Source of the DNA: Pseudomonas sp. DTU12.3
GTDB lineage: Bacteria; Pseudomonadota; Gammaproteobacteria; Pseudomonadales; Pseudomonadaceae
DNA length: 64,000 nucleotides
Assembly: GCF_004124275.1 (NCBI RefSeq)
Contig: NZ_CP027218.1
Coordinates: forward strand, 4,157,501-4,221,500
Reading direction: 5' to 3'
The stretch's first letter is position 1. Each line of letters begins with the position of its first letter. Positions 6,630 to 16,109 of this stretch are shown here, piece after piece. The notes under the pieces are model-generated. The model made no database searches and was not told the origin of the DNA. It saw only the letters and a list, made by a program, of their open reading frames with translations. The position numbers and the translations under genes are program-made.

Positions 6630-8552
6630 TCAACGGGCCTGGTCGGGAGTGACCCGGACACTGGCAAAGGTCTTGTTATCGAAACCAGCGCCCAGCGACG
6701 CCGCGCGCACATGCAGGTACCAGGCGCCGCTGTGGTCGAGATTGATGGGGGCTTCGTAGACGCCATCGGCAACTTCCAGCGCCGCCACTTCGCGCGGGTG
6801 CGAGGTGGGCGCGAGGTAGTAGCGCAGTTGCACGTCTTTGACGCCGCTGCGTTGGGTTTTGTCTTTGCCCTGGACGATGCGGAAACGCACGACGTAGGGG
6901 GCGTTGAGCGCCACGGCAGTCTTGTCGAGGAGGAACTCGACTTGCGGCTGGCCGAGGTGTTTTGGCTGTTTGCCGTCAGGATCAATCTGCGCGGTGAAGC
7001 AGTGAATGATGTTCGGTTGATTGAGCAGGAACGCCACGTCGAAGCGCCCCGCCGCCGGCAGTTTCACTCTGGCGCTGTAGAGGCCCGGCGAGACTTCGCG
7101 CAGGCTGCGGTCGATGACCATGGCGGCGCGGGCGATCTGGCCACGGTTGGGGTAACCGGACATCGGCGCGTTCATGCCTTCGGCGTAGAAGTAGGTGGTG
7201 TTGTCGACCGGGTTGACCACGAAGACCGCATTGTCGTCGCGTGATACCGCGAGGCTTGAGGCCAGCGGCAGATCCCCGGCCAGGCGCGGTGCTTGCGGGC
7301 CGGCTTCGAAACTTTGGCTGATCGGCTGGCGGCCTTCGCCCAGCGAGGACAGGTTGATCATGGTGACTTTCGGCGAAGCGAGTCCGCGGATGTAGGCGTA
7401 GGCGTGGGTGAACACCACCTGGTAAGGCTCGGCGCTGACGTCCAGATCATGGATGGCGCTGTTGGTCGCGGCATCGATGACGCTGGCGCGGTTTTCCACG
7501 GTGTTGAGCACCACGCCGAAACGGCCGTCGGCGCTGAAGCCCATCGGGCCGAGGCCTTGTTGCAGCTTGATCACCCGGCGGATGGCGTGGGTGCTGGCGT
7601 CGATCACGGTGACGGTGCCGTCCTTGCCATTGGCCACGTAGACTGCGCCGGACAGCGGCGAATAGGCGACTGACAGCGGTTGCGCGCCGGTTTTGATCTG
7701 CTGAATGATATTCAGGCTGGCGATGTCGACCACGCTGACGGTACCGTCGTCGCGATTGCTGACGAAGGCGAAGCGGCTGTCTTTGCTGAAGGTGATTTCG
7801 TGGTGACCGCGACCGGTCTGCAGATGTTTGAGGGGTTTGAGGCTTTGGCTGTCGACTACGGTGACGCCGGAGTCTGCAGGTTTGCTGGCGTTATTGCCGA
7901 CCCAGAGCAGGCGTTCGTCCGGTTGCAGGGCGACGCGAAACGGTTGGCTGCCGGCGCTGATCGAGGCGATGACTTTGAATTGTTCACTGTCGATCACCGC
8001 CACTTCGCCGGCGGTTGGCATCGAGACGAACACGCGTTTGTTGTCTTTGGGCGTGACCCAATCCATCGGCGGTTGCTTGAGTTCGATGCGCGCGAGGGTG
8101 CTGGTGATGCCGCCGACTGATACCGATGGATCGACCACGGCGATGCTCGCGTCGCGGTTCATCACCAGCAGGAAATAGCTGTTGAGGTCGAGCAATGGCC
8201 GCGCGCCGATGTTGGACTTGAGGAACACCCCGACCCGGGCTTTGCAGCTCTGGTCGCGGCCCTGGGCCTTATCGGCAGCGAGGGTTTGCGGATCGACCCA
8301 GGCACCCGGGGCCACGCCGGACAGAGGCTGGCCGGAAGCGCTGTCGCTGATGCGGAACTGCACATCGGCGAATTCGCCCTCGCGCAGCTTGCCGTCAGCG
8401 GCCAATGGCTTGAGGTCGAAATCCACCGCCACGCCATCGCGGGCCAGCGACTGACTCGCGCCGGTTTGCGCCAGCGCAATCTCACTCAGCGTTAGCAACG
8501 CCCCGGCCATGGCCAGGGTGCAAATACCGATGATGTTGATGATCCTGTTCAT
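6630..8552 (-). CDS. Exported YncE/YVTN-type beta-propeller protein
   Basis: A 640-aa exported protein with a signal peptide (first about 28 residues, ending ALAQ). The central part has 40-45 residue repeats of the YVTN/YncE type (for example FAFVSNRDDGTVSVVDI and VYVANGKDGTVTVIDA) that should form a seven-bladed propeller. A C-terminal region of about 150 residues looks like a beta-sandwich, with GLYSARVKLPAAGRFDVAF. Such proteins occur next to cytochromes and copper enzymes and may bind metals or partner proteins; the exact role is unknown. The start at 8552 has a strong GGGGAGGG site; an upstream extension would encode REP sequence. It heads the run propeller-SCO-SCO-cytochrome-parvulin and is separated from the oxidase gene only by the REP array. 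Confidence 0.85.
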   Translation of the reverse strand: MNRIINIIGICTLAMAGALLTLSEIALAQTGASQSLARDGVAVDFDLKPLAADGKLREGEFADVQFRISDSASGQPLSGVAPGAWVDPQTLAADKAQGRDQSCKARVGVFLKSNIGARPLLDLNSYFLLVMNRDASIAVVDPSVSVGGITSTLARIELKQPPMDWVTPKDNKRVFVSMPTAGEVAVIDSEQFKVIASISAGSQPFRVALQPDERLLWVGNNASKPADSGVTVVDSQSLKPLKHLQTGRGHHEITFSKDSRFAFVSNRDDGTVSVVDIASLNIIQQIKTGAQPLSVAYSPLSGAVYVANGKDGTVTVIDASTHAIRRVIKLQQGLGPMGFSADGRFGVVLNTVENRASVIDAATNSAIHDLDVSAEPYQVVFTHAYAYIRGLASPKVTMINLSSLGEGRQPISQSFEAGPQAPRLAGDLPLASSLAVSRDDNAVFVVNPVDNTTYFYAEGMNAPMSGYPNRGQIARAAMVIDRSLREVSPGLYSARVKLPAAGRFDVAFLLNQPNIIHCFTAQIDPDGKQPKHLGQPQVEFLLDKTAVALNAPYVVRFRIVQGKDKTQRSGVKDVQLRYYLAPTSHPREVAALEVADGVYEAPINLDHSGAWYLHVRAASLGAGFDNKTFASVRVTPDQAR

Positions 8553-8594
8553 ACACCCTCCCCTACTTCCTTTACCTGGCAAAACACCGACCCT

Positions 8595-9415
8595 GTGGGA
8601 GCGAGCCTGCTCGCGAAAGCAATCTGTCAGCCACCACACCTGTTGCCTGTGCCGACCTCTTCGCGAGCAGGCTCGCTCCCACAAAGGTTTTGCATTCATC
8701 CCACTTCCTCACTGCCCACCACCGGCCCCCTGTGGGAGCGGGCTTGCTCGCGAAAGCAAACTGTCCGCCACCACACCTGTTGCCTGTGCCGACCTCTTCG
8801 CGAGCAAGCCCGCTCCCACAAGGAATTTGCATTCATCCCACTTCCTCACTGCCCACCACCGGCCCCCTGTGGGAGCGGGCTTGCTCGCGAAAGCAATCTG
8901 TCAGCCACCACACCTGTTGCCTGTGCCGACCTCTTCGCGAGCAAGCCCGCTCCCACAAAGGTTTTGCATTCATCCCACTTCCTCACTGCCCACCGCAGCC
9001 CCTGTGGGAGCGGGCTTGCTCGCGAAAGCAATCTGTCCGCCACCACACCTGTTACTTGTGCCGACCTCTTCGCGAGCAAGCCCGCTCCCACAAAGGTTTT
9101 GCATTCATCCCACTTCCTCACTGCCCACCACCGGCCCCCTGTGGGAGCGAGCTTGCTCGCGAAAGCAAACTGTCCGCCACCACACCTGTTGCCTGTGCCG
9201 ACCTCTTCGCGAGCAAGCTCGCTCCCACAAGGAATTTGCATTCATCCCACTTCCTCACTGCCCACCACCGGCCCCCTGTGGGAGCGGGCTTGCTCGCGAA
9301 AGCAATCTGCCAGCCACCACACCCGTTGCCTGTGCCGACCTCTTCGCGAGCAAGCCCGCTCCCACAAAGGTTTTGCATTCATCCCACTTCCTCACTGCCC
9401 ACCGCTCCCACAAGG
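8595..9415. repeat. Tandem array of six REP doublets
   Basis: Six inverted pairs of the GTGGGAGC(G/A)(G/A)GC(T/C)TGCTCGCGAA element, followed by a partial seventh, repeat with a period of about 135-138 bases. Within each unit the two REPs are separated by about 50 bases (CCACCACACCTGTTGCCTGTGCCGACC), and units are joined by a conserved CATTCATCCCACTTCCTCACTGCCCACC linker region. Single-base differences between units show some divergence after duplication. The array starts 30 bases downstream of the oxidase stop codon and ends just before the propeller gene, so it would fold into strong hairpins in any transcript crossing it and could protect the 3' end of the oxidase mRNA or reduce expression of the genes behind. 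Confidence 0.95.
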
Positions 9416-9444
9416 GTTTTGCATTTACAGGCATGTCGTTGGGC

Positions 9445-12400
9445 CTATTGCCCCTGCGGCGCCGGCTCGGGTTCGTTGGTCACGCGCAGCAGTCCCCATA
9501 ACCCGGAGGTGTTGCCGTAGGCGGCGTAGTCGCGGAACAGGTAGTCGCCGGGTATCGCATTGCTGCCGCCGGCGCTCGGGATCATGAAGCTGAAGTGCGC
9601 GGCCGGCAGGATGCTTTCGTGGGCGCCGATGTACATCGACATCGGGTTGTAGCCGAAGCGCACCGAGCCGACGCCCGGCGACCCCATCGGATAACCACCG
9701 ATATCGCTCTTCTCGGCCTGGAACGGGTTCACCGACCAGACATGCCCATCGAGCTGGAACGTGGTGCCGCGACTGCCACCGCTCGGCATCAGAATGTGCG
9801 TACGCAACGGCTGCCCCGGTTTGGCGTAAAGCACCGGCGTCTGCGGATCGCCACCAACCAGCGCATTGCTGTAGGCCATGTGCGCATTGGTCATGTCGCC
9901 ATAACCCGCGCCATCGGCATGCCCGAACGGTGCGTCCGGGGCAAGGCCGAAGCGGTACCACAGCGGCTCGGTCTTGTAGTTGATCGCCATGCTCGAGTTG
10001 TCCTGCGGATCGGTGGGCACGCCGAAGCCTTCAGCAGCGATCCCTTCCACCGGCCGGCCATTGGCCCAACGGGTGTTCAACGCCTTGTGCCAGACCATCG
10101 CGAAGTCGCGGTAGCTGGTCTGCCCTGGCGCGGTGACCGTGGCGTTGACCTTGCGCGCATCGTCGACCCAGGTCGCGCCGATCGGCAGAATACTCATCGC
10201 CCCGCCAAGACCTTTTTGCGGCTGCTTGATCACGTCCGCCGGGGTGATGTTCAAACCGCCGAACTCGACCGCCGTGGCATTGATGTTGTCGACGTTGCGG
10301 CCCAGTTGAGTCACCGGTTTGCCTTCGCGTTCCAGGTGCCCGGCGTAGTACTGATAAGTACGGGTCGGGTACGCGCCGCTGTTGCCGACGCGCGGTGGCA
10401 CGGTCTGGATCGGGTTGGCGCCGACGTTGGCGCCGTCGGATTTGGTGATGTCATACGCCAGCAATTGTGCGTGCAGGCCGACGTGGCTGGACGGCCGCAT
10501 CAGGTTGTTGCTGAAGGTGGTCGAACCCAGACCGCTGTTACGATCACGCTTGACCATGCCTTGCATCACAGCGGTCTGGGTCAGGTCCGGCATCACGCTC
10601 GGCAGACGGTTTTCCAGGGTGATGTTGAGGCAATCCCCCGCTGCGGCGCGCAGCACCAGCGGTTCGACCGGGATGCCGGGTTTCAATTTGCCGCTGAGCG
10701 GATCGAGATCGGATTTACGCACATAGAGGATCGCGGTCGGATCATGCAGCGGCCCGCTCTGCCCGCCGATGGTGATGGTTTCGCCATCCTCAGGATCGGT
10801 CACGGTGACTTGTGGAATGCTCACCGTGCGCGAGTTCAGCACCAGGGTGCCACCCGCCGGATTCAGCGGCCCGCCGACATGCTGACCGAGCCCTTCGGGG
10901 TCGCCGATGGTCAGGCCCAGCGCATTGCCGAGAATGTCGTTGGCCAGCGCCGCAACCACTTCATAGTTGCGCTGCACCGTCGGCCGGGTACCGATGCCAT
11001 TGGGGTTGGCGCTGATCCGTGGGCAACTGCCTTCGAACGCCACGGTGTTGCGCATGCCCGCCGGATTCGGGTTGTTGGGGATGGCGAACAGGTCATTGCG
11101 TTTGGCAGTGTAGTTGCGCATCACACCCCAGATACCGCTCCAGTAACCTTCAATCGAAGCGTCCATCGAGTACAGATAATCACCCGTGGTCGCCGCCGAA
11201 CTGGAGAGCATCGACACCGGCGCAATAAAGCCCATCTGCTCGGAAATGCCGATCATCTGCGAAGCACGCCAGCCAGAGTTGGAGCTGTTGCCGAAGCCGG
11301 AACCGCTCTGCAGCCATTTCACACCGTGCAGGGTGACGTTGTGCTCCTCTTCATGGCCGCCGGCGTGCACCCGCAACCGCACGTTGTCGCCGGTGTAGGT
11401 ACGCAGCATCGGCGTGAACGGATCGCCAGGTTCAGCGCCGCCCTTGTTGATGTGCGGCGGAAACAGCGTGGTGCCGCCGGTTGGGCCGGTGGCCGAGGTG
11501 AGCAGATTCGGCGCCAGGTTCATCGCCGGAATCGCCCGGTCGGTACGGCTTTGCATGGCGAACGAGAGATCGCCACCGAGGCCGTCGGCCTGCATGCCGC
11601 GCTTGCCGTCCGGGCCGACCTTGTTCGGGTCGTACACGCGCAGGGCCAGCGGCTCGTTGCGATAGTTGACGACGAACATGCCCGGATCATCCACCGAGAT
11701 CGCCTGCGGACATGGCCGGCTCGGGCAGCCGGGGACCTGACCGCCCTGCACTTCCAGCACGCCTTCAAGCAAATTGCTGGCGTTGTTGCGCACTGGCGGA
11801 TTGATCGCGTAGCGGAAGCTGTCGGCCGTGGCCGGAAACGCTTGTGTATTTGGCACACCGTTGGGACCTGCGCCGACATAGACGCCGGCTTCATAGGCGT
11901 GCTGGAAGTCACTGTATTCGAGGAAGAACTCGCGGAAGCTGTCGTTCTTGCCGTCGCCATCGAGGTCGCCGGTATTGATCACCGCTTGCCACGACGTCGG
12001 GCCGCCGTCCTGCCGCGCGCCGCTGTACAACGGCTCGCCGGTTTCGGCGTGGAACCAGGTGGAACCGGCCGGTTCGGCCAACACGGTGGCGTACAGACCG
12101 ATCTGCTGGTGCGTCGATGGGCCCAGGTGGTCGTGGGTGAAGATGGTGCCGAGGCCGCGATCGACGCCTTTGGCGTTGACCACCGGATCGACGAACCAGC
12201 GCTGCATCGCCGTGCGCGCACCAACCCAGTCGGCGCGGCCGTACTGGCCGAAGAACGGATGGTTCTTGGCTTTCGGGCAGGTCTGGGTGCCGTCACGCGG
12301 ATCGGTGCCGGCGCATTGGTTGAACTCGCGGATCGCGTGAACGCGTTCCTGCACGGCGCCGGGCGAGAGCACGCCGTCCTCGTAATTCCAGCCGTTGGAC

Positions 12401-15279
12401 GAGCCGTCCGCCGAGGTCAGATCCCACTTCGGCAAGTGGATGTGCTGGCCGATCACATCGGTCGGCGTGCGCACCTGATAGTCGTCCATCTCATAGGTGG
12501 CCGGCACCAGATTGGTTTGCTGGTATTGCACGCAGTCGAAAGTGTTCATGCGCATCACCAGCGGTTCTGGCGGACGCTGCTTGGTGATCACCGGCCAGGC
12601 GTCTTCCCACAGCGCCAGAATGCGCGCCTGCGGGAAGTGATAACCGACCTTGTTGTACACCGCGTCGAACTGGATGTTGGCGGCTTTGTAGATCCGTGGG
12701 CGGTCGGCGGTGAAGCTCGAGGCGCCAACAAAGGACAGACCGTCGATGCGTTCACCACTATTGAATTCGCCACTGCCAGCGCTGCTGGTCAAGCGTTTTT
12801 GCCGGTCGTCCATGCACGGTTCGTAGTACGGCGCACCGGCCATCGGCAAGGCACCGTTGGTGCGGAAGGCCTTGGCCACCACTTGATTGCCGGGCAGCAA
12901 GGCATAGCTTGGGTGATCTTTTTTCGCGTGGAAGGCCATCGCGGCTTGTTCGACTTCGGTGCCCTCTTCCGGCAGGTAAATCGGTTTGGCGCGGGTGACT
13001 TCCTTGGAGAAGTCCAGCGAGGTGGTCACGGTGTGCGCTTCGCCACCGGCCGCGACGCCGTCGAGGGTATGGCGCTGCAAGCCGCCATCCCAGCCGCCGG
13101 ATTGCGCCGGGTCAAGGTTGGCCCACAGCGCTTTACCGCTGGCCTTCAAAGTCTGCGCGGTGGCTGAGTCGAGCATGTCCAGCGGCGGGGTTGGCGGACG
13201 TTGGCCGACCGAACTTTCCATGCCACCGATCCAGAACGGATAGCCAGGGTTTTTCAGGCTGCCGTCGGCATTGCGGTTGGCTTCGCTGCGATCAACCAGC
13301 GCCAGCGAACCGATGGCTTGACCGCCGGCATTGCCGCCGTGATGTTCGCTGTCTTCGTCGCCCTCTTCTTCCTCATCGTCGTCATTACCGGCGATCAGGG
13401 TTTCACCGATTTTCGGCACGACCACGACTTTGCCCGGCATGGGTGCCATGGCTTTGCCCGGCAGCGGCACAATCGCCGGAATCGGTGTGCCGGCAACGAT
13501 CTCGCCGTCCGGCAAGGCGCGTGCCCCGGCGGCAGGTTTACCGCTGCGCAAGGCAAACGGTTCGCTGTGGTAACCGTCGGCGCCCTGCTGGGAAACGTCG
13601 AGCCGGGTGCCCTCTTCAAACACATCGTGCACGCGCCACATGGCCCACATGCCTTGGGCAAAGTGCGGATAGAAATGGCAGTGATAGATCGCATCGCCGG
13701 CCACGCGGTTGCGGTTGCCGGAACCGCCATTGGCGATCTCATAGGTGTAACCGGCACCCGGGCCAATGCCCTGGGCGTCGACGTAATCGGAGTTGTCGTC
13801 GTTGGGGTTGAACAGCCACTGATGGCCGTGCAAGTGAAAGATGTGCTGCTCATGGCCATTGTGGGTGTTGCGGAATTTGACGAAGTCACCGATGTAGCTG
13901 TGATTGACGTTCGATGGCTCCGACGGATACAGCGCCATCGTCGCTTTCACACCGATCTGATCGGCGCGCGGTATCTGGCCGGGGGCGATGCTCTCAAGCC
14001 CCGCGTTGGCCGGCACATCGACCAGCATCGCCACATCGCCAACGGTGTGCGAGCTGAGAAAGAATTCTTCGTAGGCGCAAGACAGGCAATCGTGCATCGG
14101 CCCTACACCCAAACGGTTGGCCACCACTTCGGCGCCCATGCCGCCCGAGCCGTAGTTGATCATGAACGAGTCGCGAGTCGGCTCCAGCACGTGGGCCATC
14201 ACCGGGTCGGCCCAATAGGCCGGGAATGCTTGAGTGGCGGCGGTTTCGTCCTGGAATTGCGAGGCGAAATCGCGGAACGCTTCCAGTCGATTAGGGATCG
14301 CCGGGTTGCGTTTGCCGACCGACTCCAGCGGATAAGTGCTGGGCGGGAAGCTGCCATCGGCGTTGCTGCCCATGACAATCGCATCGCTTTCGCTGGAGAT
14401 GATTTCGTTGCCGTCGACCATGCCGATTATCGGCGTACCGGCCTTGCCCTCACGCAACCACGGTTCGCGTTGCGGGTAGCGCGCCTGGTAATCAACGATC
14501 GGTTGGCCAGTGGGTGCGCGACCGGTGGTGGCCAGGCGCATTTCTTCTTCGGTGAGGGTGTTGCGATAGCTGCGACCGCCCTTGGGCAGGACGACGACCT
14601 GGCCGAACAAGCCATTGGCGACGTTGCCGGCCGCGCCCTCGCCACCGAACGTTGCGCCACGGCTGCTGACGGCAAACGCGCCTTCACGCTCGGCGTACAG
14701 GGTGTAAGAACGGCTCGCGCCCGGCGGTACCAAGGTGTTGGCGTTACGTCCGGTGAACGAGGAAATGTCATCGATGCTGTTCACTGCTTGCAGGCCGTTG
14801 ACCTGGAAACCAACGTGACGGTCAGCGACTTGCTCATCGACTTTGAAGTCTTCGCCAGCGTTGGCGTTTTCGACGCCTTCCTCTTCTTCACCTTCATTCT
14901 CGAAGTGCTTGTTCGGGTTGGCCTGGTAGTCGAGCAGATTCTGCAAATTGATCGTCAGGCAATCCCCGGCGGCGACCCGCAGTACCAATGGCCGCGGCCG
15001 CTTGTCCGGCCGCAGCGAGATCTTGCCCGGCACTGCCGAACCGCCGTAGGCCAGCGACATATTGCGGTCATCAACGACGTCGCGGCGCAGGGCGAACATC
15101 ATGCCGTTGATGTTCTGCGCGCCGAGGCGGTTGAACATCAGCGGTTGATCGAAGGCGACGACGTTGGCTACCAGGTTGCGCTCGCAACGCACGGCCGCGC
15201 TGGCCAGCTCGACGCTGAGCATCGAGGCCAGAATCACTAGCCAGTTCAACAGAGACGGAGCGTGATGAATGCCAACCAT
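9445..15279 (-). CDS. mnxG: Giant manganese-oxidizing multicopper oxidase (MnxG/McoA type)
   Basis: About 1944 residues, the size class of the Mn(II) oxidases of Pseudomonas putida GB-1 (MnxG, McoA) and Leptothrix MofA. Residues 1-27 form a signal peptide ending ASA. Copper-ligand clusters are spread along the chain: HIFHLHGHQW (about 475), HCHFYPHFAQGMW (about 530-543), THDHLGPSTHQ (about 1045) and HEEEHNVTLHG (about 1307). Repeated cupredoxin-like units (for example LVLRAAAGDCLNI and LVLRVAAGDCLTI) indicate internal duplication. Two acidic inserts, near 120-135 and 630-645, might bind Mn or Ca. The ATG at 15279 is chosen because it follows GAGG and a signal peptide begins there; an earlier start would overlap the promoter. 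Known GB-1 enzymes oxidise Mn(II) to Mn(III/IV) outside the cell. Whether this is the MnxG or the McoA ortholog cannot be settled here. Confidence 0.9.
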   Translation of the reverse strand: MVGIHHAPSLLNWLVILASMLSVELASAAVRCERNLVANVVAFDQPLMFNRLGAQNINGMMFALRRDVVDDRNMSLAYGGSAVPGKISLRPDKRPRPLVLRVAAGDCLTINLQNLLDYQANPNKHFENEGEEEEGVENANAGEDFKVDEQVADRHVGFQVNGLQAVNSIDDISSFTGRNANTLVPPGASRSYTLYAEREGAFAVSSRGATFGGEGAAGNVANGLFGQVVVLPKGGRSYRNTLTEEEMRLATTGRAPTGQPIVDYQARYPQREPWLREGKAGTPIIGMVDGNEIISSESDAIVMGSNADGSFPPSTYPLESVGKRNPAIPNRLEAFRDFASQFQDETAATQAFPAYWADPVMAHVLEPTRDSFMINYGSGGMGAEVVANRLGVGPMHDCLSCAYEEFFLSSHTVGDVAMLVDVPANAGLESIAPGQIPRADQIGVKATMALYPSEPSNVNHSYIGDFVKFRNTHNGHEQHIFHLHGHQWLFNPNDDNSDYVDAQGIGPGAGYTYEIANGGSGNRNRVAGDAIYHCHFYPHFAQGMWAMWRVHDVFEEGTRLDVSQQGADGYHSEPFALRSGKPAAGARALPDGEIVAGTPIPAIVPLPGKAMAPMPGKVVVVPKIGETLIAGNDDDEEEEGDEDSEHHGGNAGGQAIGSLALVDRSEANRNADGSLKNPGYPFWIGGMESSVGQRPPTPPLDMLDSATAQTLKASGKALWANLDPAQSGGWDGGLQRHTLDGVAAGGEAHTVTTSLDFSKEVTRAKPIYLPEEGTEVEQAAMAFHAKKDHPSYALLPGNQVVAKAFRTNGALPMAGAPYYEPCMDDRQKRLTSSAGSGEFNSGERIDGLSFVGASSFTADRPRIYKAANIQFDAVYNKVGYHFPQARILALWEDAWPVITKQRPPEPLVMRMNTFDCVQYQQTNLVPATYEMDDYQVRTPTDVIGQHIHLPKWDLTSADGSSNGWNYEDGVLSPGAVQERVHAIREFNQCAGTDPRDGTQTCPKAKNHPFFGQYGRADWVGARTAMQRWFVDPVVNAKGVDRGLGTIFTHDHLGPSTHQQIGLYATVLAEPAGSTWFHAETGEPLYSGARQDGGPTSWQAVINTGDLDGDGKNDSFREFFLEYSDFQHAYEAGVYVGAGPNGVPNTQAFPATADSFRYAINPPVRNNASNLLEGVLEVQGGQVPGCPSRPCPQAISVDDPGMFVVNYRNEPLALRVYDPNKVGPDGKRGMQADGLGGDLSFAMQSRTDRAIPAMNLAPNLLTSATGPTGGTTLFPPHINKGGAEPGDPFTPMLRTYTGDNVRLRVHAGGHEEEHNVTLHGVKWLQSGSGFGNSSNSGWRASQMIGISEQMGFIAPVSMLSSSAATTGDYLYSMDASIEGYWSGIWGVMRNYTAKRNDLFAIPNNPNPAGMRNTVAFEGSCPRISANPNGIGTRPTVQRNYEVVAALANDILGNALGLTIGDPEGLGQHVGGPLNPAGGTLVLNSRTVSIPQVTVTDPEDGETITIGGQSGPLHDPTAILYVRKSDLDPLSGKLKPGIPVEPLVLRAAAGDCLNITLENRLPSVMPDLTQTAVMQGMVKRDRNSGLGSTTFSNNLMRPSSHVGLHAQLLAYDITKSDGANVGANPIQTVPPRVGNSGAYPTRTYQYYAGHLEREGKPVTQLGRNVDNINATAVEFGGLNITPADVIKQPQKGLGGAMSILPIGATWVDDARKVNATVTAPGQTSYRDFAMVWHKALNTRWANGRPVEGIAAEGFGVPTDPQDNSSMAINYKTEPLWYRFGLAPDAPFGHADGAGYGDMTNAHMAYSNALVGGDPQTPVLYAKPGQPLRTHILMPSGGSRGTTFQLDGHVWSVNPFQAEKSDIGGYPMGSPGVGSVRFGYNPMSMYIGAHESILPAAHFSFMIPSAGGSNAIPGDYLFRDYAAYGNTSGLWGLLRVTNEPEPAPQGQ

Positions 15280-15334
15280 GATCAGTAACCTCGTAGTGGG
15301 TGCTCTTGGGAACACTTCTCGACAAATACCTCGG

Positions 15335-15350
15335 AGCAATCCGCGTGCCA
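15335..15350 (-). promoter_or_regulatory. Perfect sigma-54 (-24/-12) promoter of the oxidase gene
   Basis: The minus strand reads TGGCACGCGGATTGCT, an exact match to the consensus TGGCACG-N4-TTGCW. It lies 56 bases upstream of the oxidase ATG, giving a leader of about 45 bases. Transcription from such promoters needs RpoN and an AAA+ enhancer-binding protein; in P. putida GB-1 Mn oxidation depends on the NtrC-type regulator MnxR. Palindromes 60-120 bases upstream fit enhancer sites. Confidence 0.88.
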
Positions 15351-15408
15351 CAAAAAATTGCATTAGCGTTCAATCAGTTACCGCGACCACTTGAGAACCC
15401 GGGGGATA

Positions 15409-15474
15409 TTCCCCACCGGTTTTCCCCACTTTTCGGGTCTGTCCGGTTTACCCCGAAAGTGGGGAAAACCGGTG
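15409..15474. promoter_or_regulatory. Large inverted repeat containing TTCCCC/GGGG motifs before the oxidase
   Basis: A 24/23-base inverted repeat (arms 15414-15437 and 15452-15474, one bulged T, 14-base loop) contains TTCCCC-ACTTTTC-GGG on one strand and TTCCCC-ACTTTC-GGGG on the other; another TTCCCC starts at 15409. These match the motif upstream of the receiver gene. The position is 60-140 bases upstream of the sigma-54 promoter, typical for enhancer sites. The element also begins 7 bases after the transglycosylase stop codon, so the hairpin may attenuate read-through, but there is no T-run for a classical terminator. Confidence 0.65.
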
Positions 15475-15480
15475 TAGGGG

Positions 15481-16089
15481 CTACAACGGCGAATCTGCCG
15501 CCAGCCCTTGCAGGCGGCGGTATTGGCGTAACACGTTGGGCACATAACGCTGGGTTTCGGCGAACGGCGGAATCACCCGACCACGGCTGAGCACTGCGTC
15601 GGGCCCGGCGTTGTAAGCCGCCACGGCGAGGGCAATGTCGTTGTCGAACAAGGTCATCAGGCGCTTGAGGTATCGAGCGCCGCCCTGGATGTTGGCCTTG
15701 GGGTCGTAGACGTCGGTCACACCGAGTTCGCGCGCGGTGTCGGGCATCAATTGCATGAGCCCGCCCGCGCCTTTGGCTGAGGTCGCGCCGGGGTTGTAAT
15801 GCGACTCGGCGTTGATCACCGCATGCAGCAGCGCTTCAGGCAATTGGTTGACTTTGGCCGCCGCCGAAACCAATTCCGCGTAAGGCTGGTTGGCGATCAT
15901 CTGCGGCTGCTGATCGAGGCTGACCACAGCGGCTTCAGCCTCGTGGATCACCCGTTCGTAAGTGCGGCCGGGCCGGTGAACGTTGGACAGCACGTAGCTG
16001 CCCTTGGCGTCCACGGAGATGAATACATCGGCCTGCGCTGCCCCGCTGAGCAGCACACAACCGAGCAATCCGCTGGCGAGAAATTTCAT
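15481..16089 (-). CDS. Lytic transglycosylase (SLT family) with DUF4124-like N-terminus
   Basis: A 202-aa periplasmic enzyme that cleaves peptidoglycan glycan strands. A signal peptide (1-20, ending AQA) is followed by a short DUF4124-like domain (about 21-50) and an SLT/goose-lysozyme-type domain with catalytic E95 in VINAESHYNP, the GAGGLMQLMP motif and AVAAYNAGP. The ATG at 16089 follows GGGAGG; an upstream ATG is less likely. Its place between the oxidase and gspG/gspF, and its own sigma-54-like promoter, suggest that it opens the cell wall locally for the secretion machine, as small transglycosylases do for many envelope complexes. That role is inference. Confidence 0.92.
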   Translation of the reverse strand: MKFLASGLLGCVLLSGAAQADVFISVDAKGSYVLSNVHRPGRTYERVIHEAEAAVVSLDQQPQMIANQPYAELVSAAAKVNQLPEALLHAVINAESHYNPGATSAKGAGGLMQLMPDTARELGVTDVYDPKANIQGGARYLKRLMTLFDNDIALAVAAYNAGPDAVLSRGRVIPPFAETQRYVPNVLRQYRRLQGLAADSPL

Positions 16090-16109
16090 GTCGGGCCTCC
16101 CCGGATCGA

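Noticed and set aside
8560..8590. Sigma-54 promoter for the beta-propeller gene
   Set aside because: GGTCGGTGTTTTGCC on the minus strand has a fair -12 element but a poor -24 element; not strong enough to list as a feature.
8595..9415. CRISPR-like regular spacing
   Set aside because: The unit is about 136 bases, the spacers are also repeated, and the repeats are known REP palindromes; no cas gene is near.
8509..9587. Open frames in several phases over the REP array
   Set aside because: They translate the repeat itself and repeat the same peptide in each unit; no start site or codon bias supports a gene.
9595..15240. Long open frames on the plus strand across the oxidase gene (about 1190 and 679 codons)
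   Set aside because: They are antisense to a protein with signal peptide, copper motifs and promoter, show no domain pattern, and arise from the high third-position GC of the real gene.
15414..15474. Rho-independent terminator of the transglycosylase gene
   Set aside because: The stem is long enough but no T-run follows on the minus strand, and the arm sequence matches motifs found at promoters in the same locus; kept as a regulatory element with possible attenuating effect.
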